A DNA stretch of 41,805 nucleotides from CANDYO01 sp049653745 (GCA_049653745.1 JBASGW010000061.1:1-41805), one strand, 5' to 3'. Positions 15,373 to 24,155 are shown, counted from the stretch's first letter. Notes: generated by a model not told the origin, from the letters alone. Program-made: numbers and translations.

Positions 15373-16347
15373 ATGGAAATTACTGATGAAACTATAAAGT
15401 TAGCTTCAATAGGTATAGGCCTATCTAAGAATTGGAATAAATATAAAACAGAGCTTGATAATAAATATCCAGAGTATAAAGACGCTCAAATTATTCCTTT
15501 TTCTAAAAATAATGGCACTAAAAGACCAGCTGGATATGTTATTGTTCCTAAAGATGGTCCTGCAATGGTTTGTTATCATGGAACTAAATTTGGTGAGCTT
15601 TCTGACGGTGGTTCTAGAGAAATATATCATGATCTTCAAACACAACCAACAGCTATGAAATTTGGTAATCAAGAACATCAAGTCCATACAGGATTCAAAG
15701 TAGAATATGAAGCATCAAAAGAGAATCTTTATGAGATCCTTAACGCAATAGATCCTCCAAGAGAAGTATTATTTTCAGGGCATAGTCTTGGTGGTGCAGT
15801 AGCAACTATTGCCGCTTTAGATGCGGCCACAAATAAACAAATACAAGTGGGAGGATTGGTAACTTGTGGTGCTCCACCTACACTTTCTCCAGGCGCTGCA
15901 AATTTATATCACGAGACTGGATTAAGTGAAAAAACTTTTAGAATGGAACAAATTTTTGATCCATTCCCTAGATTATTAAAATCTACATATGAGCATGTAG
16001 GAAAAAGAATTAAGCTTCATGCAGGAAGTCTTAAAGTGCATGGTAGCAATGTTTATAATGCTATGGCTAAAAAAATTACTGATGAAACTATCAAGGAAGC
16101 AAAGCCATCTAGAGCAATGAAAAGAGCCGAACTCTTAGCAGGCTCAGATATTGATAGCAATATAAAGAGAGCAAGTTCTTTAGAGTTATATTATGAGGCG
16201 ATTAAAGAATTGCCTAGCCAAATTTTTTATTCTGCAGTAAAGCAAGTTAATAGAATGCGTGGAGTATTATCTAAAAATTCTGCTGAACCTAATTCACCAC
16301 GATCACCAGGGCCGAAGAGTAATTCTAAATCAAGAAGCTTTTATTAA
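15373..16347 (+). CDS. Class 3 lipase-like hydrolase with basic Ser/Pro tail
   Basis: A 324-aa alpha/beta hydrolase of the lipase class 3 family. The nucleophile elbow is GHSLGG (136-141, S138). D196 in FDPFPR and H223 in VHGSN complete a plausible Ser-Asp-His triad at family-typical spacing. No signal peptide or membrane span is visible, so it is cytosolic or exported by a non-Sec route. The last 25 or so residues are rich in Ser, Pro, Lys and Arg, as in many type IV secretion signals of intracellular bacteria; that it is an effector is inference. The last 18 bp overlap the convergent regulator gene. The substrate (phospholipid or acylglycerol) is unknown. Confidence 0.82.
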   Translation: MEITDETIKLASIGIGLSKNWNKYKTELDNKYPEYKDAQIIPFSKNNGTKRPAGYVIVPKDGPAMVCYHGTKFGELSDGGSREIYHDLQTQPTAMKFGNQEHQVHTGFKVEYEASKENLYEILNAIDPPREVLFSGHSLGGAVATIAALDAATNKQIQVGGLVTCGAPPTLSPGAANLYHETGLSEKTFRMEQIFDPFPRLLKSTYEHVGKRIKLHAGSLKVHGSNVYNAMAKKITDETIKEAKPSRAMKRAELLAGSDIDSNIKRASSLELYYEAIKELPSQIFYSAVKQVNRMRGVLSKNSAEPNSPRSPGPKSNSKSRSFY

Positions 16348-16875
16348 ATTTAATACATAGATAGAATCTTTAGAAATAATTAATTCATGTTTTCCTAAAA
16401 ATTTATTTCTTAATTTATAGATGTGGGTTTCTAAGGTATGAGTAGATATATCCGTAGAATATCCCCAAATAGCATTAAGCAAAGTATTTTTATCAACGCC
16501 TTGAGGATGTTCTGCTAAGTATAGCAAGATTTCCCTTTCTTTTTGGGTTAGTTCAATATCTTCATTTTCAAATTTACATAGTTTTTGTTCAGGGTAAAAG
16601 GTAATAGGGCCAATGATAAAGCTATCTTTATTTAAACCATTTAAAGCTTGTTCAATAATATTAATGAAATTAGAAACTGATAATGGTTTAGTTAGAAGCC
16701 AATTCTGATTGACTGCAGAAGTTACTTTAACTTGTGAGTTATTATTAGGGTCTATAATAACATCAGCTATATCTTTGGATATGGAAGTTGTAACTTCAAT
16801 ATCTTTAAAATATTGCTTTAACAAAATTTCTAACCAAAGATCATCACTAATTATTTGAATTTTTGATTTATGCAT
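16330..16875 (-). CDS. OmpR/PhoB-type DNA-binding regulator with a shortened receiver
   Basis: A 181-aa transcription regulator. The C-terminal half (about 88-178) is a winged-helix Trans_reg_C domain: LTQKEREILLYLAEHPQGVDKNTLL, then THTLETHIYKLRNKF as recognition helix. The N-terminal half looks like a receiver reduced to about 75 residues. An acidic pair D11/D12, a candidate phospho-acceptor D42 (DVIID) and K63 in LLTKP remain, but only 21 residues separate D42 from K63 where about 50 are normal, so helices between strands 3 and 5 are missing. No histidine kinase gene is adjacent. It starts 1 nt inside the YqaA-like gene's stop and overlaps the convergent lipase gene by 18 bp. Targets unknown. 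Confidence 0.8.
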   Translation of the reverse strand: MHKSKIQIISDDLWLEILLKQYFKDIEVTTSISKDIADVIIDPNNNSQVKVTSAVNQNWLLTKPLSVSNFINIIEQALNGLNKDSFIIGPITFYPEQKLCKFENEDIELTQKEREILLYLAEHPQGVDKNTLLNAIWGYSTDISTHTLETHIYKLRNKFLGKHELIISKDSIYVLNLIKAS

Positions 16876-17297
16876 TAGAAAAATATTTTTAAAGCTTGTC
16901 CAATAAAATTACTAAATATTATTAAAATAAGAAAATGAGACATTCTAAAGTGCAATACCCCAGCGGCGGTGGTAAATAATGCTCCCCAGAATGGCACGGC
17001 TGAAAGAAGAAGAATCCATTTGCCTTTGTTATTGAAAAAAACTTCTGCTTTTTTTAGAGCGCTAATGCGCTCTGCTAAGGACTCTAATTTTTCAAGTTTG
17101 CGAAAACCAATTCCTAGAACCCAATTAATAACGCAGCCAATAATATTACCTATTAAGCTTATAATAAAAATTAGATAAGGGTTATAAGTTTGCAATGTTA
17201 ACATAACATCTGCTGCATATGGCAGCCGCGGTATTACAATTAAAGATGTTAACAAACTGTCGTTAAAAAGAAAAACATATGCTTGTAGATTATCCAT
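16875..17297 (-). CDS. YqaA/DedA-like inner-membrane protein
   Basis: A 140-aa protein with several hydrophobic segments and the SNARE-associated (VTT/DedA) family features: IPRLPYAADVML near the N-terminus, then LIGNIIGCVINWVLGIGFRK and a FWGALFTTAAGVLHFRM segment. The larger DedA family acts in lipid-carrier movement across the membrane and in proton-motive-force homeostasis; the role of this short YqaA-type branch is not known. It overlaps murJ by 8 nt upstream and touches the regulator gene downstream by 1 nt, forming a murJ-yqaA-regulator operon. Confidence 0.78.
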   Translation of the reverse strand: MDNLQAYVFLFNDSLLTSLIVIPRLPYAADVMLTLQTYNPYLIFIISLIGNIIGCVINWVLGIGFRKLEKLESLAERISALKKAEVFFNNKGKWILLLSAVPFWGALFTTAAGVLHFRMSHFLILIIFSNFIGQALKIFF

Positions 17298-18819
17298 TCA
17301 CTTTCCCTTTTTTGAATAAAAAGCTTAAATCTAATATTTTTAAGTAATGATTAATTGAAAAATATATTATTATGCCCAGCGCAATTTCAACTAAAAATAA
17401 TAACCATAGAGAAGCATACTGCTGTAATATAAATTTCTCAAATAAAAGTAGAGCAGAAACCATTAAAGAACAAGCGAATATTATTTTAAATGTTTGTGAA
17501 ATAAGTTTTTTATTGATTATGAACATCTTACGTTTATGTTGAAAATAATACAGTAAACCAATGTTGATCCAAGCAGAAATGCTGGTTGCTATAGCGATGC
17601 CAACATAAGATAAAATTTGCACTAAAGAAAGGCTAATAACGATATTTAGTATGATGCAGAAAAAAGATATTCTTACAGGGGTGCTTGTATCATATTGAGC
17701 AAAATATCTAGGAGTGAAAATTTTAACCATAATAAAAGCGGGTAATCCTGTGGCCAATATTCTTAAAACATTTGCCACTTTATAGCTATCTTCTGCAGAA
17801 AAATGACCTCTTTCAAAAAGAAAGCTAACTAAAGTATTGCTAATGGCAACTAAGGCAAAGGCACAGGGAAGCGCGAAAAATAATGCCACTTCTAGTGCTT
17901 TGTTTTGGGTTATCATAGCTGCTTCAATATTCTTCTCTCTCACCTGCTTGGATAAAGTTGGTAATAATACCGTGCCCAGGGCAGTGCCAATGATAGCTAA
18001 AGGAAATTGATTCAACCTATCTGCATAGTATAAAACTGAAGCAGCTCCTTCAAAATAGGAGGCAATAATGGTATCAATAGAAATATTAATTTGAACAATT
18101 CCACTGCCAATTATGGTAGGAACCATATTTCTAAACATTTGTTTAATATCATCACTATCATAGATAGGTTTTATTAATTTTATTTGTAGTGAAGCTCTAT
18201 GAGTGGAGTAGATCATTATTAAAAGTTGAGCTATGCCAGCTATAAATACGCCATATGATAAAGCATGAGATGGGTCGCTAGAATAGGGAGTTAAAAATAA
18301 TATTGCTAAAATCATTACTAAATTTAAAACTATGGGAAGAGCTGCGGCAATTGCAAATTTCCCAGAAGAATTTAATACTCCTGCATGTAGAGAAGCCAGT
18401 GCAATAAAAAATAAATAGGGCATAGTAAAATATGACAAATTAATTGTTAGGAGTAATTTATCAGGAGAATTAGAAAATCCAGGTGCCAGAATAGAAACAA
18501 CCTGAGGCATAAAAAATAACATTATTCCAATAAAAATAGCTAATTTTAAAATTAATAAAGAATAAACTTGGCTAGCAAAGTTTAGAGCTTTTTTTTGCCC
18601 CTCACTGGAGAGTTTTGATGAAAACATGGGAACAAAAGCTGAGCTGAACGCGCCTTCAGCAAATAAACTTCTGAAAGTATTGGGTAGGCGAAAGGCCACA
18701 GCAAAGGCATCTGCGTGCAATCCAAGATAAGAAGCCATCAAAATATCGCGAATATAACCAAACACTCTTGATAATAAAGTGAAAAGAGCTACTACTATCC
18801 CAGATTTAATGATTTGCAT
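17290..18819 (-). CDS. murJ: Lipid II flippase MurJ
   Basis: Moves the peptidoglycan precursor lipid II across the inner membrane. At 509 aa with about 14 hydrophobic segments it has normal length. It starts with the MurJ hallmark SRVFGYIRDILMASYLG (about 18-34), and ALPIVLNLVMI and YYADRLNQFPLAIIGTALGTVLLPTLS are further family stretches. It is divergent from terC with a 59-bp gap and heads the operon with the YqaA-like and regulator genes. Its presence implies that the organism still makes peptidoglycan or at least lipid II, in line with pal. Confidence 0.95.
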   Translation of the reverse strand: MQIIKSGIVVALFTLLSRVFGYIRDILMASYLGLHADAFAVAFRLPNTFRSLFAEGAFSSAFVPMFSSKLSSEGQKKALNFASQVYSLLILKLAIFIGIMLFFMPQVVSILAPGFSNSPDKLLLTINLSYFTMPYLFFIALASLHAGVLNSSGKFAIAAALPIVLNLVMILAILFLTPYSSDPSHALSYGVFIAGIAQLLIMIYSTHRASLQIKLIKPIYDSDDIKQMFRNMVPTIIGSGIVQINISIDTIIASYFEGAASVLYYADRLNQFPLAIIGTALGTVLLPTLSKQVREKNIEAAMITQNKALEVALFFALPCAFALVAISNTLVSFLFERGHFSAEDSYKVANVLRILATGLPAFIMVKIFTPRYFAQYDTSTPVRISFFCIILNIVISLSLVQILSYVGIAIATSISAWINIGLLYYFQHKRKMFIINKKLISQTFKIIFACSLMVSALLLFEKFILQQYASLWLLFLVEIALGIIIYFSINHYLKILDLSFLFKKGKVNG

Positions 18820-18830
18820 AATTTATTTCA

Positions 18831-18858
18831 TTGTCATATATTTGTATTTTAAGATATT
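18831..18858 (+). promoter_or_regulatory. Candidate promoter for terC
   Basis: TTGTCA (18831-18836) and GATATT (18853-18858) are 16 bp apart and end 20 bp before the terC ATG; a good AAAGGGA Shine-Dalgarno follows. Confidence 0.45.
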
Positions 18859-18878
18859 TAAAGGGAAGCTAAAAAGCA

Positions 18879-19595
18879 ATGGAATTATTTACTACTCAGG
18901 CTCTATTAAACTTATTTACGTTAACTGGATTAGAAATAATCTTAGGAATAGATAATGTTATTTTTATCGCACTTTTGGTTCAGCATTTAGAACCTAAGAG
19001 GCGTAATAAAGCAAGAATTATGGGGTTATCGCTTGCTTTAATCATGAGGGTATTAATGCTTCTAGGTGCCACATGGATAATGAAATTAACAGATCCTTTA
19101 TTTCATTTATTTTCTTTTCCTATGTCTGGTAGAAGTTTGTTATTGATTTTTGGTGGGTTATTTTTAGTTATTAAAACTATTCTTGAAATAAAAGAAATGT
19201 TTCATCCCGATGATAATCAGCACCAAAATAATGCTCAAAAAGAATCGCGTTATCTAAAAATAATTTCACAAATTATTTTTATAGACATCATTTTATCGTT
19301 TGATTCAATTATTACAGCTGTTGGCATAAGTGATAATTTTGTAATTATGGTGATTGCTATAGTGATTGCAATGATAGTGATGATAGTTGCTTCAAAGAGT
19401 ATAGGCGATTTTATCTATAATAATCCTTCAATTAAAGTGGTGGCATTAGCATTTATAGGGTTCTTAGGGCTGATTTTAGTGTTAGCTGGTTTTGATATAG
19501 AAATTAATAAAGCCTATTTATATTTTTCAATGCTTTTTGCTGGTATTGTTGAGGTAATCAATATAAAGTTACGCAAAATTAAAGTAGTTAATTAA
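18879..19595 (+). CDS. TerC-family integral membrane protein
   Basis: A 238-aa polytopic protein of the TerC/Alx family, linked in other bacteria to manganese export and metalation of exported enzymes. The conserved acidic membrane motifs LEIILGIDNVIF (residues 18-29) and DIILSFDSI (in the second half) are both present, as is the charged loop PKRRNKARIMGL after the second segment. About seven hydrophobic segments are visible. The Shine-Dalgarno AAAGGGA is good. secF begins 18 nt downstream, so terC, secF and cca are probably one operon. Confidence 0.88.
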   Translation: MELFTTQALLNLFTLTGLEIILGIDNVIFIALLVQHLEPKRRNKARIMGLSLALIMRVLMLLGATWIMKLTDPLFHLFSFPMSGRSLLLIFGGLFLVIKTILEIKEMFHPDDNQHQNNAQKESRYLKIISQIIFIDIILSFDSIITAVGISDNFVIMVIAIVIAMIVMIVASKSIGDFIYNNPSIKVVALAFIGFLGLILVLAGFDIEINKAYLYFSMLFAGIVEVINIKLRKIKVVN

Positions 19596-19613
19596 GCTCA
19601 AGGTATTAAATTT

Positions 19614-20528
19614 ATGAATATATATTTTCCTCTTAGAATTATCTCGGATAAAATTAAAATAGATTTCATGGGTATAAGGTTTTTTAATATGGCCTTATCT
19701 TTAATTATGTTGCTTGTTTCTCTGTTTTTTATCGGTAATAAAGGGCTTAACTTTGGTATAGATTTTAAAGGTGGCACCATAATTGAAGCTAAATTGAAGG
19801 TTCAACCTGAATTAACTTCTCTATATGATGAATTGCATCAACTAAATTTAGGGGAAATATATATTCAAAATATAGATGTTACTAATCTTATAATTAAGTT
19901 AGGTAGTAATGATAAAAATGAAGAGCAAATCAAAAATATTACTATCTTAAAAGATGCTTTATCTTCTTATTTTAAAAATGATATAGAGTTCACTAAGGTT
20001 GAATTTGTGGGGCCACAAGTTGGCGCGGCATTAATTAAAGATGGGATTCTTGCCATGTTATTCTCATTTGCAGGAATAATGTGTTATATAGCTTTAAGAT
20101 TTGAGTGGCAATATGGATTAGGCATAATTATTGCTTTAGTTCATGATACAGTTTTTACTTTAGGTTTTATGAGTGTTACTCAGCTAGAGTTTGATCTAAC
20201 TTCAATAGCCGCAATTTTAACTGTTATTGGCTATTCGGTTAATGATTCTGTAGTTATTTATGACAGAATTAGAGAAAATATTTTAAAATATAAAAATATA
20301 TCAGCAAAGGAAATGATTAATTTAAGTATTAATGAAACCTTAAGTAGAACAATGCTTACAGTTTTAACCACTCTTATTTCTGTGGCCGCTTTGATAGTAT
20401 TTGGTGGTGATAAGTTACATAGCTTTAGTGTTACTGTGTTCTTTGGTATTGTGGTAGGAACATATTCTTCAATTTATATTTCTGCACCTATTTTAATTCA
20501 TTTAGGTATCAAGAAATTTTTAAGATGA
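19614..20528 (+). CDS. secF: Protein translocase subunit SecF
   Basis: Partner of SecD in the proton-driven periplasmic pulling step of Sec export. At 304 aa it has normal length. The first periplasmic domain begins with the hallmark GIDFKGGTIIEAKL. VEFVGPQVGAAL precedes the five-helix core, which contains LVHDTVFTLGF and IGYSVNDSVVIYDRIREN, both diagnostic of SecF. secD is not in the window, so the usual secD-secF pair is split here. The CCA-adding enzyme gene starts 3 nt after the stop, pointing to coupled translation. Confidence 0.96.
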   Translation: MNIYFPLRIISDKIKIDFMGIRFFNMALSLIMLLVSLFFIGNKGLNFGIDFKGGTIIEAKLKVQPELTSLYDELHQLNLGEIYIQNIDVTNLIIKLGSNDKNEEQIKNITILKDALSSYFKNDIEFTKVEFVGPQVGAALIKDGILAMLFSFAGIMCYIALRFEWQYGLGIIIALVHDTVFTLGFMSVTQLEFDLTSIAAILTVIGYSVNDSVVIYDRIRENILKYKNISAKEMINLSINETLSRTMLTVLTTLISVAALIVFGGDKLHSFSVTVFFGIVVGTYSSIYISAPILIHLGIKKFLR

Positions 20529-20531
20529 TTT

Positions 20532-21734
20532 ATGGAACTAAAAGATAAATTTAACTTCACTTTAAACGCCCAGAAAATTTGCCGTTTACTAGAAAAAAAC
20601 GTTGGAGAAGTTAGATTTATCGGCGGTTGTGTTCGTGATAGTTTATTAGATAAAGATTTTTCTGATATAGATATTGCAACTAATCTAGTGCCTGATGTGG
20701 TTGAGAAAATTTTAAGTCAGAATAAGATAAGTTATTATTCTGTTGGAAAAGAATTTGGCACTATAATTGCTGTTATTGAAAATGAGAAATTTGAAATAAC
20801 TACTTTGCGTAAAGATTTAAATTGTGATGGTAGGCATGCTAAGGTTTTATTTAGTAATAGCTGGTCAGAAGATGCCATGCGTAGAGACTTCACTATTAAT
20901 TCTTTAAGTTGTGATCTTGCGGGTAATGTTTTTGATTATTGCGGTGGTTTAGAAGATCTAAAAAATGAAGTAGTACGCTTTATTGGAGATCCAGAAAAAA
21001 GAATTATAGAAGATTACTTACGAATTTTAAGATTTTTTAGGTTTTCTGCTTATTATGCAAAAACTATAGATCATGAAGGACTAGAAGCTTGTAAAAAACA
21101 AAGACTTTACCTTAAAAATGTTTCAGGCACTAGAATAAGATCAGAATTAAATAAAATATTTTTTGCTCCAAAAGGCTTAGAAATTTTAAAGCTTATGCAT
21201 CAAGAAGGAGTTTTAACTCAAGTCCTAACTTGTAATGATGCGGCTATAAAATCATTAGAAAAATTATTTAATTTGGCCATAATCTTTAACTATCAAATTA
21301 GTGAAATTTTAATTCTAAGTTTGTTTTTTAGTTATTTACCTGAAATTGAAGATAAAATACAAAGCTTTGGTTTTACAAGAAATGAGAAAAGCAAGATAAC
21401 AATATTAATTGATATTAAAATTTATGATTGGAGCCTGGTAAGTTTAGAAAATTATTGGCAAAAATATAAAAATAATTTTCCAGAGATAATACTTTTAAAT
21501 TTAGCAATTTCTGATATTGAAATTAATGATAAAACAGAATTAAATAAATTTTTTGATAAAATATATAAAGATTTACCAGTTAAAGGTAGCGATTTGATTA
21601 AACTAAATATAAAAGAAGGAAGAAACATAGGAAAATTGCTCGATATCGCTGATAAAATATGGTGTCAACGAGAGTTTAAAATTTCTAAAAAAGAAATGCT
21701 CGAGGTGCTATCGCAATATGTCAATGAATTATAG
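20532..21734 (+). CDS. cca: CCA-adding enzyme / tRNA nucleotidyltransferase
   Basis: Adds or repairs the 3' CCA of tRNAs. It is 400 aa. The class II nucleotidyltransferase signature is complete: FIGGCVRDSLL at 29-39, catalytic D45 and D47 in DFSDIDIAT, and RRDFTINSL at 117-125. The RNA- and sugar-binding region DPEKRIIEDYLRILRFFRFSAYYA follows. The family includes poly(A) polymerases; the GGCVRD region and the genome context favour a CCA enzyme. The last 17 nt overlap the MFS transporter gene. The one tRNA seen here encodes its own CCA, so for it the enzyme would act in repair. Confidence 0.9.
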   Translation: MELKDKFNFTLNAQKICRLLEKNVGEVRFIGGCVRDSLLDKDFSDIDIATNLVPDVVEKILSQNKISYYSVGKEFGTIIAVIENEKFEITTLRKDLNCDGRHAKVLFSNSWSEDAMRRDFTINSLSCDLAGNVFDYCGGLEDLKNEVVRFIGDPEKRIIEDYLRILRFFRFSAYYAKTIDHEGLEACKKQRLYLKNVSGTRIRSELNKIFFAPKGLEILKLMHQEGVLTQVLTCNDAAIKSLEKLFNLAIIFNYQISEILILSLFFSYLPEIEDKIQSFGFTRNEKSKITILIDIKIYDWSLVSLENYWQKYKNNFPEIILLNLAISDIEINDKTELNKFFDKIYKDLPVKGSDLIKLNIKEGRNIGKLLDIADKIWCQREFKISKKEMLEVLSQYVNEL

Positions 21735-22974
21735 TTCTATAATTCCAGCTCTTTTAAGCACAGCATTGTTCATGTTTGGCAATGGTTATTTAATTACTTT
21801 TATTTCTATTAGAATGAGTGAGTTAGGCCATAGCGAGCAAGTGATAGGAATAGTTGCTTCGGCATATTATATTGGCTTGGTTCTGGGGGCCTTACAAATA
21901 GCCAAATTTATAAAGCTTTTAGGGCATATAAGAGTGTTTATCATTTTTATAGGATTGTTCAATTGTGTTTGTCTTGCGCATGCAATTAGTGATAATATTT
22001 ATTTATGGTTTATACTAAGGCTGTTAGCTGGAATTTCTTTGGCAGGTTTTTACGTAACCATTGAAAGTTGGCTTTTAGAGTGCTGCACTAATTATAATAG
22101 AGGGGTAACCCTAGCATTATACATGGTTGCCATATCTTCGGCTCAAGCTTTCGGGCAATTATTGCTTGAAAAATATAATGGATCAAGTGCATTGCCTTTT
22201 GTGGTGGTGGCTATTTTCCTTTCACTTTCTATAATTCCAGTAGCCATTTATAACCGTAAAATTACAAGAACTCATGAAATAGAGTTAATTAACATCCATG
22301 CCTTAACTAAGATAGCCGCTTCTAGTATTTTTACGTGTTTTGTTAGTGGGCTTATTTTAAGTTCTATATACAGCTTGTTGCCAATAATTTTTGATCAAAT
22401 AACTTCAAAGTCTGATCAAACAGCTTATCTTATGTTTATAACTTTATTTGGCGGAATGATTTTTCAATATCCTATAGGTATTTTGTCAGATAGTTTTGAC
22501 CGAAGAAAAGTGATGATTGCAGTTAGTATAGTAATTTTCACTTTGTCTATGTTGCTAGTAGGTGTTGGTTATGAAAATTTTTCATTTAATCAATTGGCTG
22601 TAATTTACTTTATTATAGGTGGTATGAGTTTTACTTTTTATCCAGTTGCTTTAAGTTTAATATGCGATAATTTGAAGAGTTCACATATAGTTTCAGTATC
22701 ACAAGGATTGTCAATGGTTGAAGGGATAGGGTCGATAATCGGTCCAATTATGGCTCCCCCATTTATAGCATATTTTGGTATTAAGGGCTTGGCTATATAT
22801 TTTGCTTTAATAGTGTTAACATTATTATTATTTTTAATATATAGAATTTTTAAGAAAGAGAGAATAAGTCACAATCACTTTGTGGTTGGATTGCATACCA
22901 CTCCTGTTGTTGCTGAACTTGACCCTAGAGGTGAAGAATATAAGGATGAAGCAGAGAAAAATAATATTCATTAG
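21718..22974 (+). CDS. MFS transporter (YcaD-like)
   Basis: A 418-aa major facilitator with about 12 hydrophobic segments. The motif-A-like loop between the sixth-seventh or eighth segments reads GILSDSFDRRKVM (about 257-269). The early segment GIVASAYYIGLVLGALQIAKFIK and LLAGISLAGFYVTIESWLLE match the YcaD branch. Substrate unknown. The gene starts inside the end of cca (17-nt overlap) with GAGGTG upstream of the start; a second ATG two codons in is an alternative start. The C-terminal tail after the last helix is hydrophilic and charged. Confidence 0.85.
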   Translation: MSMNYSSIIPALLSTALFMFGNGYLITFISIRMSELGHSEQVIGIVASAYYIGLVLGALQIAKFIKLLGHIRVFIIFIGLFNCVCLAHAISDNIYLWFILRLLAGISLAGFYVTIESWLLECCTNYNRGVTLALYMVAISSAQAFGQLLLEKYNGSSALPFVVVAIFLSLSIIPVAIYNRKITRTHEIELINIHALTKIAASSIFTCFVSGLILSSIYSLLPIIFDQITSKSDQTAYLMFITLFGGMIFQYPIGILSDSFDRRKVMIAVSIVIFTLSMLLVGVGYENFSFNQLAVIYFIIGGMSFTFYPVALSLICDNLKSSHIVSVSQGLSMVEGIGSIIGPIMAPPFIAYFGIKGLAIYFALIVLTLLLFLIYRIFKKERISHNHFVVGLHTTPVVAELDPRGEEYKDEAEKNNIH

Positions 22975-22998
22975 CTTCTCTTTACAAAAAATTAATCT

Positions 22999-23028
22999 TT
23001 GACTATCATTAGGTAATACAAGCATAAC
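22999..23028 (+). promoter_or_regulatory. Candidate promoter for ihfA-merR
   Basis: TTGACT (22999-23004) and CATAAC (23023-23028) are 18 bp apart, 19-48 bp before the ihfA ATG. Confidence 0.42.
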
Positions 23029-23046
23029 TTTTAGGATAAGTTTAAG

Positions 23047-23340
23047 ATGAACGAAAATACAACAAAACATTCTTTAGCTAAAGTTATATTCTATGAAATT
23101 GGCATATCTACTTCTCTTGCTGAGAGCTTTGTAGATGATGTTCTTGAAGCCATAATTGAGCATGCAATTAAAGATAAAGCAGTTAAGATACCAAAATTTG
23201 GTAGCTTTTATCTAAAATCAAAAAAAGCAAGAATTGGAAGAAATCTTAATACTAAAGAAGAAGTTGAAATATCTGCTCGTAATGTAATAAGTTTCCAGCC
23301 ATCTAATCATTTGAAACAGGCAATAAATGATGAAGTCTAG
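23047..23340 (+). CDS. ihfA: Integration host factor alpha-type / HU-family DNA-bending protein
   Basis: A 97-aa nucleoid protein that bends DNA and assists replication, recombination and transcription. The HU/IHF fold is evident from IPKFGSFYLKSKKARIGRN (about 57-75), the beta arm with NTKEEVEISARNVISFQPS, and the C-terminal helix. The loop reads GRNLNT where Pro is usual in GRNPxT: the intercalating proline is replaced by Leu, which may weaken DNA kinking. The overlap with a MerR gene matches the conserved alphaproteobacterial ihfA-merR pair, which favours IHF-alpha over HU. Confidence 0.87.
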   Translation: MNENTTKHSLAKVIFYEIGISTSLAESFVDDVLEAIIEHAIKDKAVKIPKFGSFYLKSKKARIGRNLNTKEEVEISARNVISFQPSNHLKQAINDEV

Positions 23341-23644
23341 TAATGCTTTAAAAACTATTGGTGAGGTTGCAAAAATACTAGATATCCCTATACATGTTAT
23401 TCGTTTTTGGGAAGCTAATTTTACCAATTTAAAGCCAGTAAAATATAATAATCGCCGTTACTATAATGCTAATAATATTGAGCTACTCAAGCAAATAAAA
23501 GACCTATTATATGTACAGAAATATAGTATCAAAGATGCAATTGGATATTTCCATAAGTCTAGAGTTAAGATAAATATTTTAGAGAAAACCCTTGATCGAT
23601 TAGTCAAAGCTAAGAAGAAGCTTATATCTTTATTGCAGGGTTAA
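23327..23644 (+). CDS. MerR-family transcription regulator
   Basis: A 105-aa regulator. The N-terminal winged-helix domain includes KTIGEVAKILDIPIHVIRFWEANF (about 9-32) and NRRYYNANNIELLKQIKDLLY, which are diagnostic of MerR. A short helix-rich C-terminus follows with no metal or drug-binding domain. This small type regularly sits next to ihfA in alphaproteobacteria; its inducer is unknown. It overlaps ihfA by 14 nt upstream, and its 3' end overlaps the convergent MauE-like gene by 15 bp. Confidence 0.88.
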   Translation: MMKSSNALKTIGEVAKILDIPIHVIRFWEANFTNLKPVKYNNRRYYNANNIELLKQIKDLLYVQKYSIKDAIGYFHKSRVKINILEKTLDRLVKAKKKLISLLQG

Positions 23645-24091
23645 TTTATAAAATGCCATTAAACCCATGCCAAAGTTTTCAACTATACTTATAGTGCTTA
23701 GAGGCACATTTAAAATTGTTCCCAAGCAAGCGCATTGAATTTTCTGCCCTGAATAAATACCACGAATAATCCCTATACTACTTAGCGACATTATAAATAA
23801 TGTCCCTAAGTTTATAATGATTAAATTTGCTTGGCTTAGATAGCCTAAGCCAAGCAAAAATTCTATAAATGGATAAAGATAGCCATAAAGTGGTAATTTC
23901 TTAGTGAGTAAATCATATTTAGAGAATCCTTCTACAAAGCCTTTTAAATCAAAAAATTTAAATAGAGATAAAAATACAAAAAAATATCCCATAAAATAAG
24001 ACATCATTGAGTCCATTTGATGGGTAGCTTGAATAAAAGATAAGATAAAGCAAAAGATGATGATGATAAATAAAGGTTTATAATTTTTCAT
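23630..24091 (-). CDS. MauE/DoxX-like redox-associated membrane protein
   Basis: A 153-aa protein with four hydrophobic segments. The central loop FKFFDLKGFVEGFSKYDLL and the Cys pair C120-A-C122-L-G near the third-fourth segment boundary match the MauE/DoxX group, whose CxC-type motif is tied to disulfide chemistry in the periplasm. No thioredoxin-like partner is adjacent. The gene is divergent from recG and convergent with merR (15-bp overlap). Family placement is likely; the specific function is not known. Confidence 0.7.
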   Translation of the reverse strand: MKNYKPLFIIIIFCFILSFIQATHQMDSMMSYFMGYFFVFLSLFKFFDLKGFVEGFSKYDLLTKKLPLYGYLYPFIEFLLGLGYLSQANLIIINLGTLFIMSLSSIGIIRGIYSGQKIQCACLGTILNVPLSTISIVENFGMGLMAFYKLTLQ

Positions 24092-24155
24092 AGTGACTTT
24101 AGTAATTTACAATATTATTTTAATTAAAGGATATAATTGAGTGTAGTAAATTGCA

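Noticed and set aside
15421..15687. Short frames inside and opposite the lipase gene
   Set aside because: The lipase frame has conserved motifs across the region; the others are low-complexity by-products of AT-rich sequence.
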